64,000 nt of DNA from Myoxocephalus aenaeus (Eukaryota; Chordata; Actinopteri; Perciformes; Cottidae), in NCBI GenBank assembly GCA_038501785.1, contig JBAMJR010000086.1, forward strand, positions 1,576,001-1,640,000. Direction: 5' to 3'. The notes under the pieces were generated by a model that did not search any database, was not told the DNA's origin, and saw only the letters and a list, made by a program, of their open reading frames with translations. Positions 32,950 through 44,159 of the stretch are shown in pieces; the stretch's first letter is position 1, and each line of letters opens with the position of its first letter. Made by a program: the position numbers and the translations under genes.

Positions 32950-35600
32950 ATGAGGGTTTGAGTGGGTTTTGGTGGCACCGGGCTTCCGCTGAGGTTGTGT
33001 ATGTGCGTGTCGCAGCGTCTGAGGGGTGTCGGCCTATAAATGTGTGTGTGTGTGTATCTGCCACAGCTGAATGCCTCCACTCTGCCTGACGACTGTTTTG
33101 ACGGTTCAGTAATGGCCCCCGTGGAGAGTGGAGGCGGCCCTCCCACCGGTGGAAGCAATTCAAAATAAAAAAACACCCCTTTTTCTCCAAGTAATTAGGT
33201 TCTTGAATACGATGATTTAAAATCCCTCGGAGCCTAAGAAGAAGCCGGGAGAACAATTAATCTGGGAAGGGGAGTGCGCGCTCTAATTGAAGCCTGATGG
33301 AGTGTTTTGCGTAGGAGAGGAGGGGGTGGTGTCTTTTTAAAGCATCGACGGGGTCTTTCCCCTTCACATCTGGGTAATTGTATGTGCAATTTTATGTGAA
33401 TTCTGATGTTGTTATGAAGTGTCATCATTAATAATCCGAACACAAAACATTTCAGCAAATGTCTGCACACCACTGCCTCGTGTTTTGAAATTTGTAACAA
33501 TTTTCTCGAGCAAAGAAATTCTAAGTTATGGTGTTTTTATACCTCTGTTGGTTCCCCCCCCAAAAAATGCACTGCCATGGCCTCCTGTTATCGGTAGAGT
33601 GCTTGCACCACATGGCATCAGGATACAAACGTCCCTCATTCTAGCTCCGCCTACAGCGGCGGTTGCGTAACCGGGGTCGCCTGGTGGACGCCTCCGTGTA
33701 ATAGAAGTGCTCACATCATGTCCTCTGTGTTTTTAAACCTGCCTGCTAATCATATCAGAAACAATAAATCCCAAAAACCCAGCTGCGAGCCAGATTAGAG
33801 GGATTTGAAAACACTAAAATTGACACAGCACCTGGTTTTTATCCTCGTGGTAATCTCCTAAAAACCTAACCCCGAGTCATCGCACCGTGTAATGTCTCTA
33901 ATACACTGTCTCTGAATATTAAAAAAACACCACCGGGTCATGTCTCCGATACAAGATGTAACATCACGCACACGGGGGCGTGTTGCATAATCTTTGAATG
34001 TTGCTTACGAGCGGCGGCAACGCAACAATTCAGTGCGATTAAACCGAGTGGTTGCGTCACAGTTCGGTGCTTTTGGTCTTAACCTCAGCCGCTCAATCCC
34101 CGAGAGTCTGCGTTGGTCCTCATAGAGGGAGTCTGTCCCGTGTAGATTGATTTATTTGTGATTTTATTATGTATTTTTTTTTTACGTTTCGAGTCGCACA
34201 ACAATATCTGCCCTCTTGGGGGTTGAACGGAGTCCAGAGACCCAAAGGCCCCGCTTCCCTCTGACGGCACGCTCTCCTTTTGTGTTACCGACGACTTCTC
34301 TTTGATATTATATGAAGGATTACATTTAATCCCGATGCAATCCTCAATCGCATTCGTTGTTTGCATTAAGATTAAACATCTCACAACATCGTGGACGCGG
34401 GGATTTAAAGAAATCGATTTTTATTTCTTTTTCTTTACGTTTTTTTTCCATCCCATCTGGTTTTAAATACTTCATCCCCGACCGCCCGGATGCTGCCTTT
34501 GGTCTTTCATGTCATGGACTTAATGTTCTCATCCCACACACTTACGTTCCATGCAACGTCCTTCTCCTGCACCTTTCATCTCTGGTGTAAATCTGTCATT
34601 TTGAAGCATGTTCCACCGAATGAACGATAAATAAATAATGAAGATGTACAAAGTGATGTCTCCTTTAGGAGGAGGAGGAGGAGGAGGAGGAGGGGGGTTT
34701 GCGTCAGAGCTGCTGCAAGTATTTGTCACTCGAGTTATAATTTTTGCGGTTGCGTTTGTTCCGCGGCGTTCGAAGTGCTCGGCTGCGTTTGATCAAAGAG
34801 ATGCCGTCTTTTTGAAGAGCAATCCAATTGCTTGTTTTGTTTTTCCCGGTTTGTTGACACTCCTGATATTCTGTTTGCCAGATAAGCGGCATTGTTCCTG
34901 GCTGCCAGATTACTGCAACAGGTTTGTATGTACAGTAGTGTGACGGATCACAGCAGGGCTCTGTTTCCCGCTAGATAAGATTAGGATTTATTTTTTTATG
35001 TTTGCTGGAAGCTATATGGACTTCTTGCTGTATCTTACTTCCTGATAGTAATAGATTTGCTCAAATTGCCCTTCAAAGAACAAAAACTATATCAGAAGCT
35101 GATCTAAAGGGAACACAAATATTCTATTAAGAACACGGGGAGCAGAAGTTTTCAGGGCTCTTCTTGTTTGAGCTACATATTATATAGTAATATAATCTGT
35201 ATATTAAACTGAACTTCCTCCTGCCGTCCGTCACGGTCCTCAACTTTCAGTTTAAAAAAAAATCTTTTGTCCGGGGCTTTTAATCCTTGTTAAACACTTT
35301 CTGTGAAAAACGAGCCGGTTTCATGCTCTGATCCCGGGAGAAATATCTCCCCCCCCCCCTCCCCTCCGGAGCGCCGTACCCGAGCACACAGAGAAGTTAT
35401 TAGCAGATTTTTAGGGCCGATAATGGCTCTGCTGTGATTTAGCAATGTCAGTACACTGAGTGTAATAAACCAGAGTTGAAACTTTCATTTTCGACTGCTG
35501 GGCCGGATGACAGAGCAGAACACGGCATATTGCTTTTTTTTTTATGTCAGAAAAGAGACATGATGTTCTCAACGTTACCGTTCAGCGAAAAAGGAGAATA
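32950..35600. other. Intergenic between the minisatellite and amigo3
   Basis: No gene was found. It includes short homopolymers (A and C runs), a (GGA)n tract at 34669-34693 and AT-rich unique sequence. TTTATT at 34987-34992 could be the minus-strand polyadenylation signal of amigo3, about 650 nt past its stop. Confidence 0.6.
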
Positions 35601-35642
35601 AGAATAGTAATGGGGGGAAAAAAAAAACTAAGAGAGTCACCA

Positions 35643-37046
35643 TCAACTCTCAGGTGCCCATTCTGTTCCGTCCTCCCTCCACCTCGGCTCCATGAACGCC
35701 ACATGCTTGTTGGTGTGTATCTTCTGATGTTCTCTCACGGAGGAGGAGAAAACGGGCGTGAGCGCGCTGGGGTCGTAGGTCGCGATCGGGATCGCCGGCG
35801 GTCTGGGCTGTTTGCAGCAGCCGCAGCGGCACGGCGTCATGTAGAGGTAGACGAGCACGCCGACCGTGGTCACGGCGCAGCCCAGCAGCGTCGTGTAGCC
35901 GGTGTTGAAGGACTCCGGCGGCGGCGGCGGCAGCACCGTCACGTTCACCTCCCGGGTCGCGTTCAGCGCCCGTTTGGCGTCCGCCGCCGTGCACACGTAG
36001 AAGCCGGAGTCGTTGACCTCGGTCGCGCCGATCTCCAGGGTGCCGTTGGCGAACAGGCTAATCAGGGGGTCGTTCGCGCCGCCGCCGCCGCCGCGGGCGA
36101 GGCGGCCCTTGCTCGGGGAGAGCCACGCGAAGGAGAGCCCCGCGCCGCTTAAGGACGTCTGGCAGTCCAGGCGCACCCGCTGGCCCTCGGTGACCGTCAC
36201 CTGCGAGAGCAGCACGGTCACCGGCAGCGAGACGGGTGGGTTTTTTTTCTCCACCGTGCAGTTTCGGAAGAAGCGGGAGTGCCGCAGGAACCGGATGGAG
36301 GACCGCGGGTTGCCGTGCACGGCGCAGGTGTGCTCGTCCGCGAAGTCCCTCAGCGAGTCGTAGCCCCGCAGGTCCCAGTGCCAGAACACGCTGTACATGG
36401 AGCAGTCGCAGATCAGGGAGTTGTTGTGCAGGTACAGCCCCCGCTGCACCAGGCCCGGCAGCGCCTTCACGTCCTCCCACGGCAGGCGGCTCATGCGGTT
36501 GGACGAGAGGTCCAGCATGGTCAGGAAAGGGTGACTGTGGTCCCGGATGGAGAAGAAGGGGAAGTCCGTGATCTGGTTGATGCTGAAGTAGGCCTTCTTC
36601 AGGCTGCTCAGGCCGCTCAGCGTGCCGCCCTCCACCTGCGTGATCTTGTTGTTGAAGAGCAGCAGCTCCTCCAGCCGCCACAGCCCCTGGAAGTAGTGTC
36701 GCTCCACCACGAGCAGCTTGTTCGAGGACAGGTCCAGGTGCCGGAGGCCGGAGGCGTTGCGAAACACCCCCTCGCCCAGGGAGCCCAGCTGGTTGTGGGC
36801 CATGCGCAGGTTCTCCAACCGGGGCATCCGTTTGAAACTGGCCGGGAACAGCCAGGACAGGTAGTTGTGGCTGAGGTCGAGGGTGACGGAGAAGGAGGGC
36901 AGCGACTGAGGCAGCTTGGTCAGACCGCTGGAGCTGCAGCTCACCGTGTCCGATAGGCAGAGGCAGACGGAGGGACAGGCCTCCTCGGAGCCGGGGAGGA
37001 CGAGGAGCAGCACCAGCAGAGGGCCGGGGCGCAGGCCGGAGGTCAT
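35643..37046 (-). CDS. amigo3: AMIGO3-like LRR-Ig transmembrane adhesion protein
   Basis: AMIGO proteins are neuronal homophilic adhesion molecules of the plasma membrane. This single coding exon gives 467 residues. Residues 1-23 form a signal peptide (LLVLLLVLPGS). The LRR N-cap CPSVCLCLSDTVSC starts at 24. About six leucine-rich repeats follow (LDLSHNYLSWLFP, GLRHLDLSSNKL, LTMLDLSSNRMSRL), then the LRR C-cap with CDCSMYSVFWHW. One Ig domain has RLDCQTS...FAW and SGFYVCTA. The membrane span is about 385-403 (TTLLGCAVTTVGVLVYLYM) and the tail contains NKHVAFMEP. GVFRNASGLRHLDLSSN and FNTGYTTLLGCAV match AMIGO3 better than AMIGO1/2. The ATG at 37046 has a good context and lies just after a likely acceptor (exon from 37097), fitting the family's 5' UTR intron. 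The 64-residue tail is shorter than in mammals. Confidence 0.88.
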   Translation of the reverse strand: MTSGLRPGPLLVLLLVLPGSEEACPSVCLCLSDTVSCSSSGLTKLPQSLPSFSVTLDLSHNYLSWLFPASFKRMPRLENLRMAHNQLGSLGEGVFRNASGLRHLDLSSNKLLVVERHYFQGLWRLEELLLFNNKITQVEGGTLSGLSSLKKAYFSINQITDFPFFSIRDHSHPFLTMLDLSSNRMSRLPWEDVKALPGLVQRGLYLHNNSLICDCSMYSVFWHWDLRGYDSLRDFADEHTCAVHGNPRSSIRFLRHSRFFRNCTVEKKNPPVSLPVTVLLSQVTVTEGQRVRLDCQTSLSGAGLSFAWLSPSKGRLARGGGGGANDPLISLFANGTLEIGATEVNDSGFYVCTAADAKRALNATREVNVTVLPPPPPESFNTGYTTLLGCAVTTVGVLVYLYMTPCRCGCCKQPRPPAIPIATYDPSALTPVFSSSVREHQKIHTNKHVAFMEPRWREDGTEWAPES

Positions 37047-37129
37047 GGTTCTGGAAGTCGGAGGCGTCGAGGCTTCTAATCCCCTCCGGCTCTCTCCCTG
37101 GTCGGATAAGAAGCAAATGAGAAACGGCA

Positions 37130-38290
37130 TCATTTATTCAAAAGCTATTCTTTCTTTTTTCTTTTTTCAACCCACCTGCTGCCCAACATAATGTGCCTAC
37201 GAGGTTTAAAGCCATGCAGGAACCAGAAGATGAAGAATGCTTCCAATGTCCTCCAGGAAATTATTTTCAGCTTTTGAATCACAACTTTCTATACATACAC
37301 ATATAATCTGTTATTTTGGTGCAGTAATCATTTTAAGGCAGTGAAACAGTGAAAAGTGCTCCTCAAACATTACGAGAGAGAAATACTTCACCTTTTTTCT
37401 TCTTTTTTTCTAAGTGGGTTTCTTCTCATCGGAGATCAGGTCAAACCGATTTTCCGCCGCAGACTTGTAAGTCTGTATGAATTTCAAGGCAGAAAAAGGG
37501 GAAAAGTTCATTCCGCTTCCAGACGACAGAGCTATTTGGCTCACTTACTTAATCCCATTCTCCCCTCCGAAAAAAAAGAAGAGAAAAATCCTCTACTTCA
37601 AACCACACGAAACTAGACCGCTTAGCAACAACACGAGGCTCCAACTTTTTCTTCTTCTCCAAAGTTGTATCCCATCAGCGGACACCCGGAGCCGATCCTT
37701 ATCTCCTCCTCGGATCCTCCCCACCCCCGCCCCCCACCCCGGGGTGCTGCAGCAACAATGCCTTGGCCGAGTTTACGGGTCCCCCTACCGGCTCGCTCCG
37801 CGATCCCGAACGAGAGCGACACGCTCAACAAACATCCCGCAGTGCTTTGCCCGCGTATATAGCAAACAGCACACAGAGCTCACTTAATCTCCCACAATCC
37901 CCTCCTCCTCTTCCTCCTCCTCCTCCTCCTCCTCCTCCATGTCATTTAGACACCAGCTTTGTGTCTCCCTCTCTCATCATTAAGTAATGATGCTGCCCTT
38001 CCTTCTCTCCTCTTTCAACAATATCAGTTTTTCTTTAGTTTTTTTATCGTATTCTATTCATATTCATTTTTTTTTTTTAAATAAAACTTTTCACTTAATA
38101 GCAGATTAGTAGAACCGAGGAGCTTTTCCTCGTGAATATTCCATGTGGCCTTTCACCAGTCGTTCCCAACCAGAGGACTGAAATGTAGCTGCGCCCGCTG
38201 TATTTGACTCTTCTTATGTGTGCTAGCGTTGGGCGAACTTATCGTTGTAAATACACCTGTTTTTTGAGTGGATGGATGATGCTCGCCCAG
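37130..38290. other. Upstream region of amigo3, CG- and CT-rich
   Basis: No coding gene was found. A minus-strand promoter is possible near 37800-37870, where CG-rich DNA borders a 'tatatacg' box (37861-37854 on the minus strand), but no donor linking it to the coding exon was identified. A (CCT)n tract lies at about 37901-37938. Confidence 0.35.
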
Positions 38291-38293
38291 CCC

Positions 38294-38304
38294 AACACAC
38301 ACAC

Positions 38305-38362
<58 letters not shown>

Positions 38363-38374
38363 CTCTCTCTCTCT
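38294..38374 (+). repeat. (CA)n(CT)n microsatellite
   Basis: About 33 CA units with one break at the start run directly into seven CT units. Confidence 0.95.
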
Positions 38375-38379
38375 AAGTG

Positions 38380-41300
38380 CCTTAATCACCCCCGATGTCC
38401 CTCCTTCCCCTTGGCTTTGGGTCTGACTGGATATTTGCCGTCCATGCTGCTTGGTCATGGTGGCCCTGAGAGCTCTGATTTCTGTCACAGTGAATTAGCT
38501 CTGCCTCCCAGCAGCCACCTCTTCGCCGCTGCCAGCCCCCCCCCCCCCCCACCCCTCGCCCCAACCATCCACCACCATCTTCCTGTAAGTGCTCCAGGCT
38601 TTGACTGACTCCCACTCGCTCGCTCTGCGGGGCGACGGAGACGATTCCCCCGTGGATTCCTGCTCGCTGGATTGATGGATGGATGGATGGATGGAGGCGG
38701 GAGCAGAAGGCCACACGTCAATGGATGCACAGCGAGCAAGCATGTAAGGTGGGACGGCTTCAGTGTGCGATCAGTTTAAAAACAACACCTCCCCCCCTCC
38801 ATCTCAAGGTTTTTAAGGATAGGATTAAGGCTGAGAAAACGCATTTTGATGTATTTGTGTCGAACAAACCATCAGCGTCTTCGGCACTGTGGCGTTACGC
38901 ACAATCCTGTCCCAGGGCTAGTCATCCAGCTTGGCTGGAGCATGTAAGAAATGTAAACGCCCACACGTGTGCATGTGAGATATGTCGGAAACAAGGAGTT
39001 CTTTACAGGGGCCCTCCTCCAGGTGTTCCAGTGGCTTACATCACGACTCGAATGCTCTCCAAAGTAATACGTCTCCTTCCCTGCAGATTGAACTTTGTCC
39101 TCCCGTAAAGCAAAACCATCATCCCAGCATCGATTCCGAAGGTATTACGTAACACGCTCTGCTCCAATCATGTATGTGGTCTTTTGTTTGTTTTTTTTCC
39201 TTCCCTGTAAGTCCCTGATTGTAAATGGATCACATAAGAGCTGCGAACCAGTGGGTTCATCTGCATAAGCCGGTGATGATTTCATGGCTCGGTGAGAAGC
39301 ATTTGAATAACGCACAGCGACACGCCAGCGTGATGTCACTGCCGCCGTTTGTTTAGTTATTTCATTTATTTTTAGCTGCGGTATAATTGTGCCGGGGGAA
39401 CACGTTATTCTTTTCTCCGTCGTCGGCCTTCGTCGTGCCGCTGCCTCGTTATTTTTGTTATTGACTTTCATTCTCTAATCCAATCTTTTTTCGTGAACAA
39501 GACGGAGAGATGTGCGGACTTTATGACGATTATTTCTTCAGGCAGTATTTGTCGATAAAGTTTTAACAACATCACTTGTCAATTTGAACACTTTCTTCGT
39601 GTCTTCCCCGGCAGCGTGGACTCAAAATGTCCCCCCCCCCCCCCCCCCCGCGAGGCTCTATTTGTTTCTGCATGTTCCGGTTGTCTGACTGGACTGCGAA
39701 GGCTCCGGCCTGCTGTTCAGCAAAATCCCTAATCTAATCAGTATCTCTGTATCAAGCTGCTTTTGCAAATCCCGCCTCCTCCTCCTGCATGTATTTGATT
39801 AGACTCAGCGTATATGCTAAATAGTCCCGTCAAACCGGCCAGGTTCAGAGTGGACCTCGAAGCTTAAACCCTGACCCCGATGCATCCCGCCCCCAGCAGG
39901 AAAGTGATTTTCTCTTTCCCATCTGCTGCAGAGGGGAAAGAGAAAAAAACACAACCCAGAAAACACACAACCGCAAAGGGAAACGTCTGCTCTCATCTCG
40001 CCCTTGAGAAGCAGCGAAGCTCCCTTTTGAGTCGATAATATAAAGCTTTATGTTCTCAGATGGAAGAATAATATTTTTTTTTTTTGTTGAACGTTAAAGC
40101 AGTATTGAAGACTTCGTCTGTTATTTATTTTCCTCTACACTTCGATAATGTGACAGGCTCTTAGAGGCCAGTGTTTTACTAGCTGCTCTATATCTTCCTC
40201 CAGTCGCGTACTGTAATGGGATTTTAAAGACTCATTGAAAGGGAAATAAACAAGCTCTTTGTTAATTATTGAATACATATTTGTCAAAGCGACTGAGCAT
40301 GCACTGAAGTCTCCGACATTGCTGAAATCAACTCTGTAAACACTGCAGCCGAAGCCTTTGTCTGCCGATCCTGAACCCCTGAACCTGAGCGTACAGCCAC
40401 CCGTTTGTCGGGTGTTTATTCTGCCTTTCAACATCTTTTTGTGAGCACGGCATGACAGCCAGCCTCTCAAACATGAATGAGTCAGTGCCTCCGTAAAGAT
40501 CCGGAGGATTGAGTTTTATTTCTCTTCTCTCCGCGGGGGAATTTGCCGTCTGGATGAGCCCTCTGTTGGAAGAAGGAGTTTTCAGACAGTGCGGGATTGT
40601 TTGCTTGTCTCGAGGAGCTGCTCCGTATGCTGCGTGCTCTCGGTGGCGGCGGTGCTTTATTTCAAAATGTGGTGAGATGGCGTTTTTTTTCTGGGGGGTT
40701 TTATGTTGCATAATCCTCGAAAACAATATGAGTTTATCTTCTCCAGTTGGAGCCTTTCAACCCATCTGGTGGCTGCAGTGTGATGAACGTGTGAAGAGAC
40801 AAGCACACCATCTAGTGGTGTGACACTCAACTGGAACGGTGACACTCTTTCCTTTCCCCTTTCACTATTACTCGTGTTACATGAAGGAATATAATACAAA
40901 TACATTTGAAGAAATACTAAAATGTTTACAGAAGATACATAGAGCTTATAATACATTATATACAAAGTATGCATGGAAAAAAACACACACTAGTAGACAT
41001 ATACTACTTGAATATTTGACCCTTCACTAACCTTGCCCCCCTCTCGCTGCTACTCCTCAAGCTGTCAGAGCTAGCATGGAGCCCACACTGTCACTAACTG
41101 CACTGCCTGAAGAAATAGTATCTCTGTAAAAGGAAAAAAAAGGATTTCAAGGGTGCACAGTATGCGTTTGAAGGATGAATCCAGGATGTCAAACTGATTC
41201 AGCAGTGAAAACAGGTTAAAAAAATGAAGATGGAAGCTAAAGCTACAGATCAGAGTGCAAGTGAACCAACAATGAAAAGGAACAATACTCACCATTACAA

Positions 41301-42370
41301 TCATTAAAAAGCATGTCTTTACATTCTGAAAACCTTCACCAGCTAGCATAGCATAGCATATAAGTGATAACACTAGTTAATGATGTACTCTAAAAGTTGT
41401 TTTTTTTTACAAAGAAACATAATGTTTATCTCATTTCAACCTCTCTGAGTAAGAAGTATTCCCAAGAAATCACAAAAAACAAGCATGAAGCTACAGCCGG
41501 CATAGCTTAGATTAGCTTTAAAATGATTTTAAGCGGGTGGCCCTGTGTAACACAATTACAGTTACTAAGATAATAACTGTACTTTAGCTTAGTATTAATA
41601 ATAATAACTGTACTTAAGCTTAGCATGAATAATAATAACTGTACTTCAGCTTAACATAAAGATTAGCATCCCAATATTTATGCGAAACTAAGCTAATCGG
41701 CATATTTACCGGACAAATATGAGAGTAGTATCATCAACTATCATCAAAGGTGGATTTTAAAGTATTTCCCCAAATCTCACACAATAGAATTATATATAGA
41801 TTATATTTAAATCCGCCTGATTTCCACTTTGTACGGTGGGCAGAAACCAGAACCTATTTTTTTTGAAGTGCCCCCATAAGCCGCTGTGTTTACGCTGCCC
41901 GTGATCACAGGACTCGGGCATAACTCTTGATTATAATGCGAGCCCACGTCCTCACGCGTGTCAATACACGGAGAGCAAGGAGGACTCTGGGTACGAGCCA
42001 CGTCTCCGCCGGCCCGCCGCCATCATGCGCTGATTGTTAACGGATTTCAATTAGGACTCACATGAGTTAATATGATTGCTTGCTGTTTACCCTTTCTCGC
42101 TTCCTACCGTGGAAGCCAATTACGCGTGAGTAGCAGTAGATGGGAACTGGCCGCTGCTAATGGCCACTGCTTCTCCCTTTGTGTTCACATTACCGAAGGA
42201 TATGGGTTGTGAAATGAGATCACGACTGACTTCTGTGCTATCAGCGGTTGTGCTATAAAACATTATGGGCCAGAACATAGTAAATTGTGTGACGTGACTG
42301 TGGGGTGGCAGGCTGTCTGCTCTTCCCCCTGCTCTTTTATCTGTTATCCTCTCATCTCCTTCCTCTTTTC
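38380..42370. other. Intergenic, no gene seen
   Basis: It holds C homopolymers (about 38536-38550 and 39631-39648), (GATG)n at 38671-38694, and a diverged threefold tandem of 'aataataactgtactt...agctta' (about 41573-41655). Frames here are short and without recognisable domains. Confidence 0.65.

Positions 42371-42375
<5 letters not shown>

Positions 42376-42452
<77 letters not shown>
42376..42452 (+). repeat. (AT)38 microsatellite
   Basis: A pure AT alternation of about 76 bp, bordered by CT-rich sequence on both sides. Confidence 0.97.
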
Positions 42453-42456
<4 letters not shown>

Positions 42457-42459
42457 GTC

Positions 42460-44090
42460 ATCTCTTGTTTTCTCTCCCTTGCTCTAATTTCTTTCTTCCC
42501 CCTCTTCTCTTTGCTCCCTTTCCTTTCCTTCCCTCCTCTCTGCTCCTCTCCTTTTCGTTTATCCTCTCAACCTCTTATCGCCCTGCATCACTTCCATTTT
42601 TTTTTTTTTACACCTCTCCTCTACGCCTTTCATCTCCTGCCCTGTGGTTATCAATGAAGACAGACGGGACATGAGCCTCGCCTCTCGCCTCTTCCCTTTC
42701 CAGATCACTGGTTGATTGACGTATCTTAGAAAATCGCATTACGTCCTAATCAATAACGATTAATGTACATCATATTGAGAGATCCTATAAATAACAGCCA
42801 TAAAACTGATCATTATCTTATTACTCCAGTTGCCTACATATCATCTGATATGCCTGGTTGCACGTGTCCTCGTGCATGCCTATGAATGCTGACAATTCAC
42901 CTCTTTTTTTTTTTTTTAAAGAAAGAGAGAGCAAATTAGACAGGAAGTAGCTGCCTTTAATTTCATGATGCATGCACGTATTGTAGAGGGGAAAAAAAGA
43001 GAAAGCGGGGAGAGAAACAGAACTCAAAGGTGAGAAAAATCGTGGGTTAATCCGACCGCACTCCATCGAGATATCTCACCGAGTCTTTTCCACCTGAGCC
43101 ACGCGTCGTCGCCCTCCACCCCTCCTCCTCCACCCCCCACTACTCTCGGGACTCAGACAGACACCGACATGAGGGGCGATGAGCAGTTAGCAGTTCCATC
43201 AAGGATCTCCGGGGCCATCCGTAGAAAATGAAACCATCTCCGAACAGGTAACTCAATTTAACTCGTGGCCGCCTTCTCCGGAGCTACAAGCTGCAATACT
43301 TTCCCCGCAGCTGATGAGATGAGGTAACGGAGCATGGCCGGAGTCACTGAGTGCAACAGGAGAGGCCCGCTCCACTCTTAAATTGCCTGGACATGGTCAT
43401 GGGAGGCTTTTCCCCACCACTTTTACAGATGGAGAAGCGCAGACTGAGCAGCAGAAAGGCTCTGGGTTTTCTTTCCTTCATTTTCAATCAATAAAATAGA
43501 CTGGCTTTAATCATGAAGCTATTGAGTGCTGAAGCTTGCAAAATGGAGAGCTGGTCTTCTGGAACCATTTCCAACATTACCCCCCTCCCCTCCCCTCCCC
43601 GTGTTAAAGGCATTTGCCTGCACAGGAAGGAAAGAAACGAAGCGGACGAGGTGCCACAACTTTCAAAGTATATTTTTCAATTCCACGCTGTGCTCAACAC
43701 ATGGAAATGAATGGCTTCTTTTCTAAAAGGACATCTTTAAGCCTGTCAGGTTTTTCTTGTCGGCCCAGTGGTGGAAGAAGTATTCCTCTTCTTTACTTGA
43801 AGAGCAGAATGAGGATTTTGTCGGTTGCAGTTTTGTTAACGTCATTTTCGTAGTTGGCCCCTCCTCCGCGGCTCAACGACACCAGGAGGGTCCGGCCTCG
43901 CCACCGGCTCCGCGTTAAGCCTCGCTATAGTTGCGCCATTTCCTCTTGGATACGTGCTCACAATTTGGCACCTGGTCCCTGCGTCTTTATAGAGGTAGAC
44001 ACCACCAAAAACGACAAAATACGAAAATTCAGGCAGAGAGGAGGGTCTCTGCAGACAGACACCGCTACAGACAGGGATTATTTTTGCATT
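42460..44090. other. Intergenic, pyrimidine-rich then unique
   Basis: The first 150 bp are strongly C/T-biased. The remainder is unique sequence without a supportable gene. Confidence 0.6.
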
Positions 44091-44093
44091 AAC

Positions 44094-44096
<3 letters not shown>

Positions 44097-44151
<55 letters not shown>
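44097..44151 (+). repeat. (TA)n microsatellite
   Basis: An uninterrupted TA array of about 55 bp. Confidence 0.95.
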
Positions 44152-44153
<2 letters not shown>

Positions 44154-44159
44154 CCTTTT

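Noticed and set aside
36058..37116. Minus-strand 352-codon frame overlapping amigo3
   Set aside because: It is the same DNA as amigo3 in another frame, Pro/Ala/Arg-rich from GC-rich codons, with no domain.
38671..38694. (GATG)n as the tail of another LINE
   Set aside because: No LINE coding remnant or target duplication was found beside it; treated as a simple repeat.
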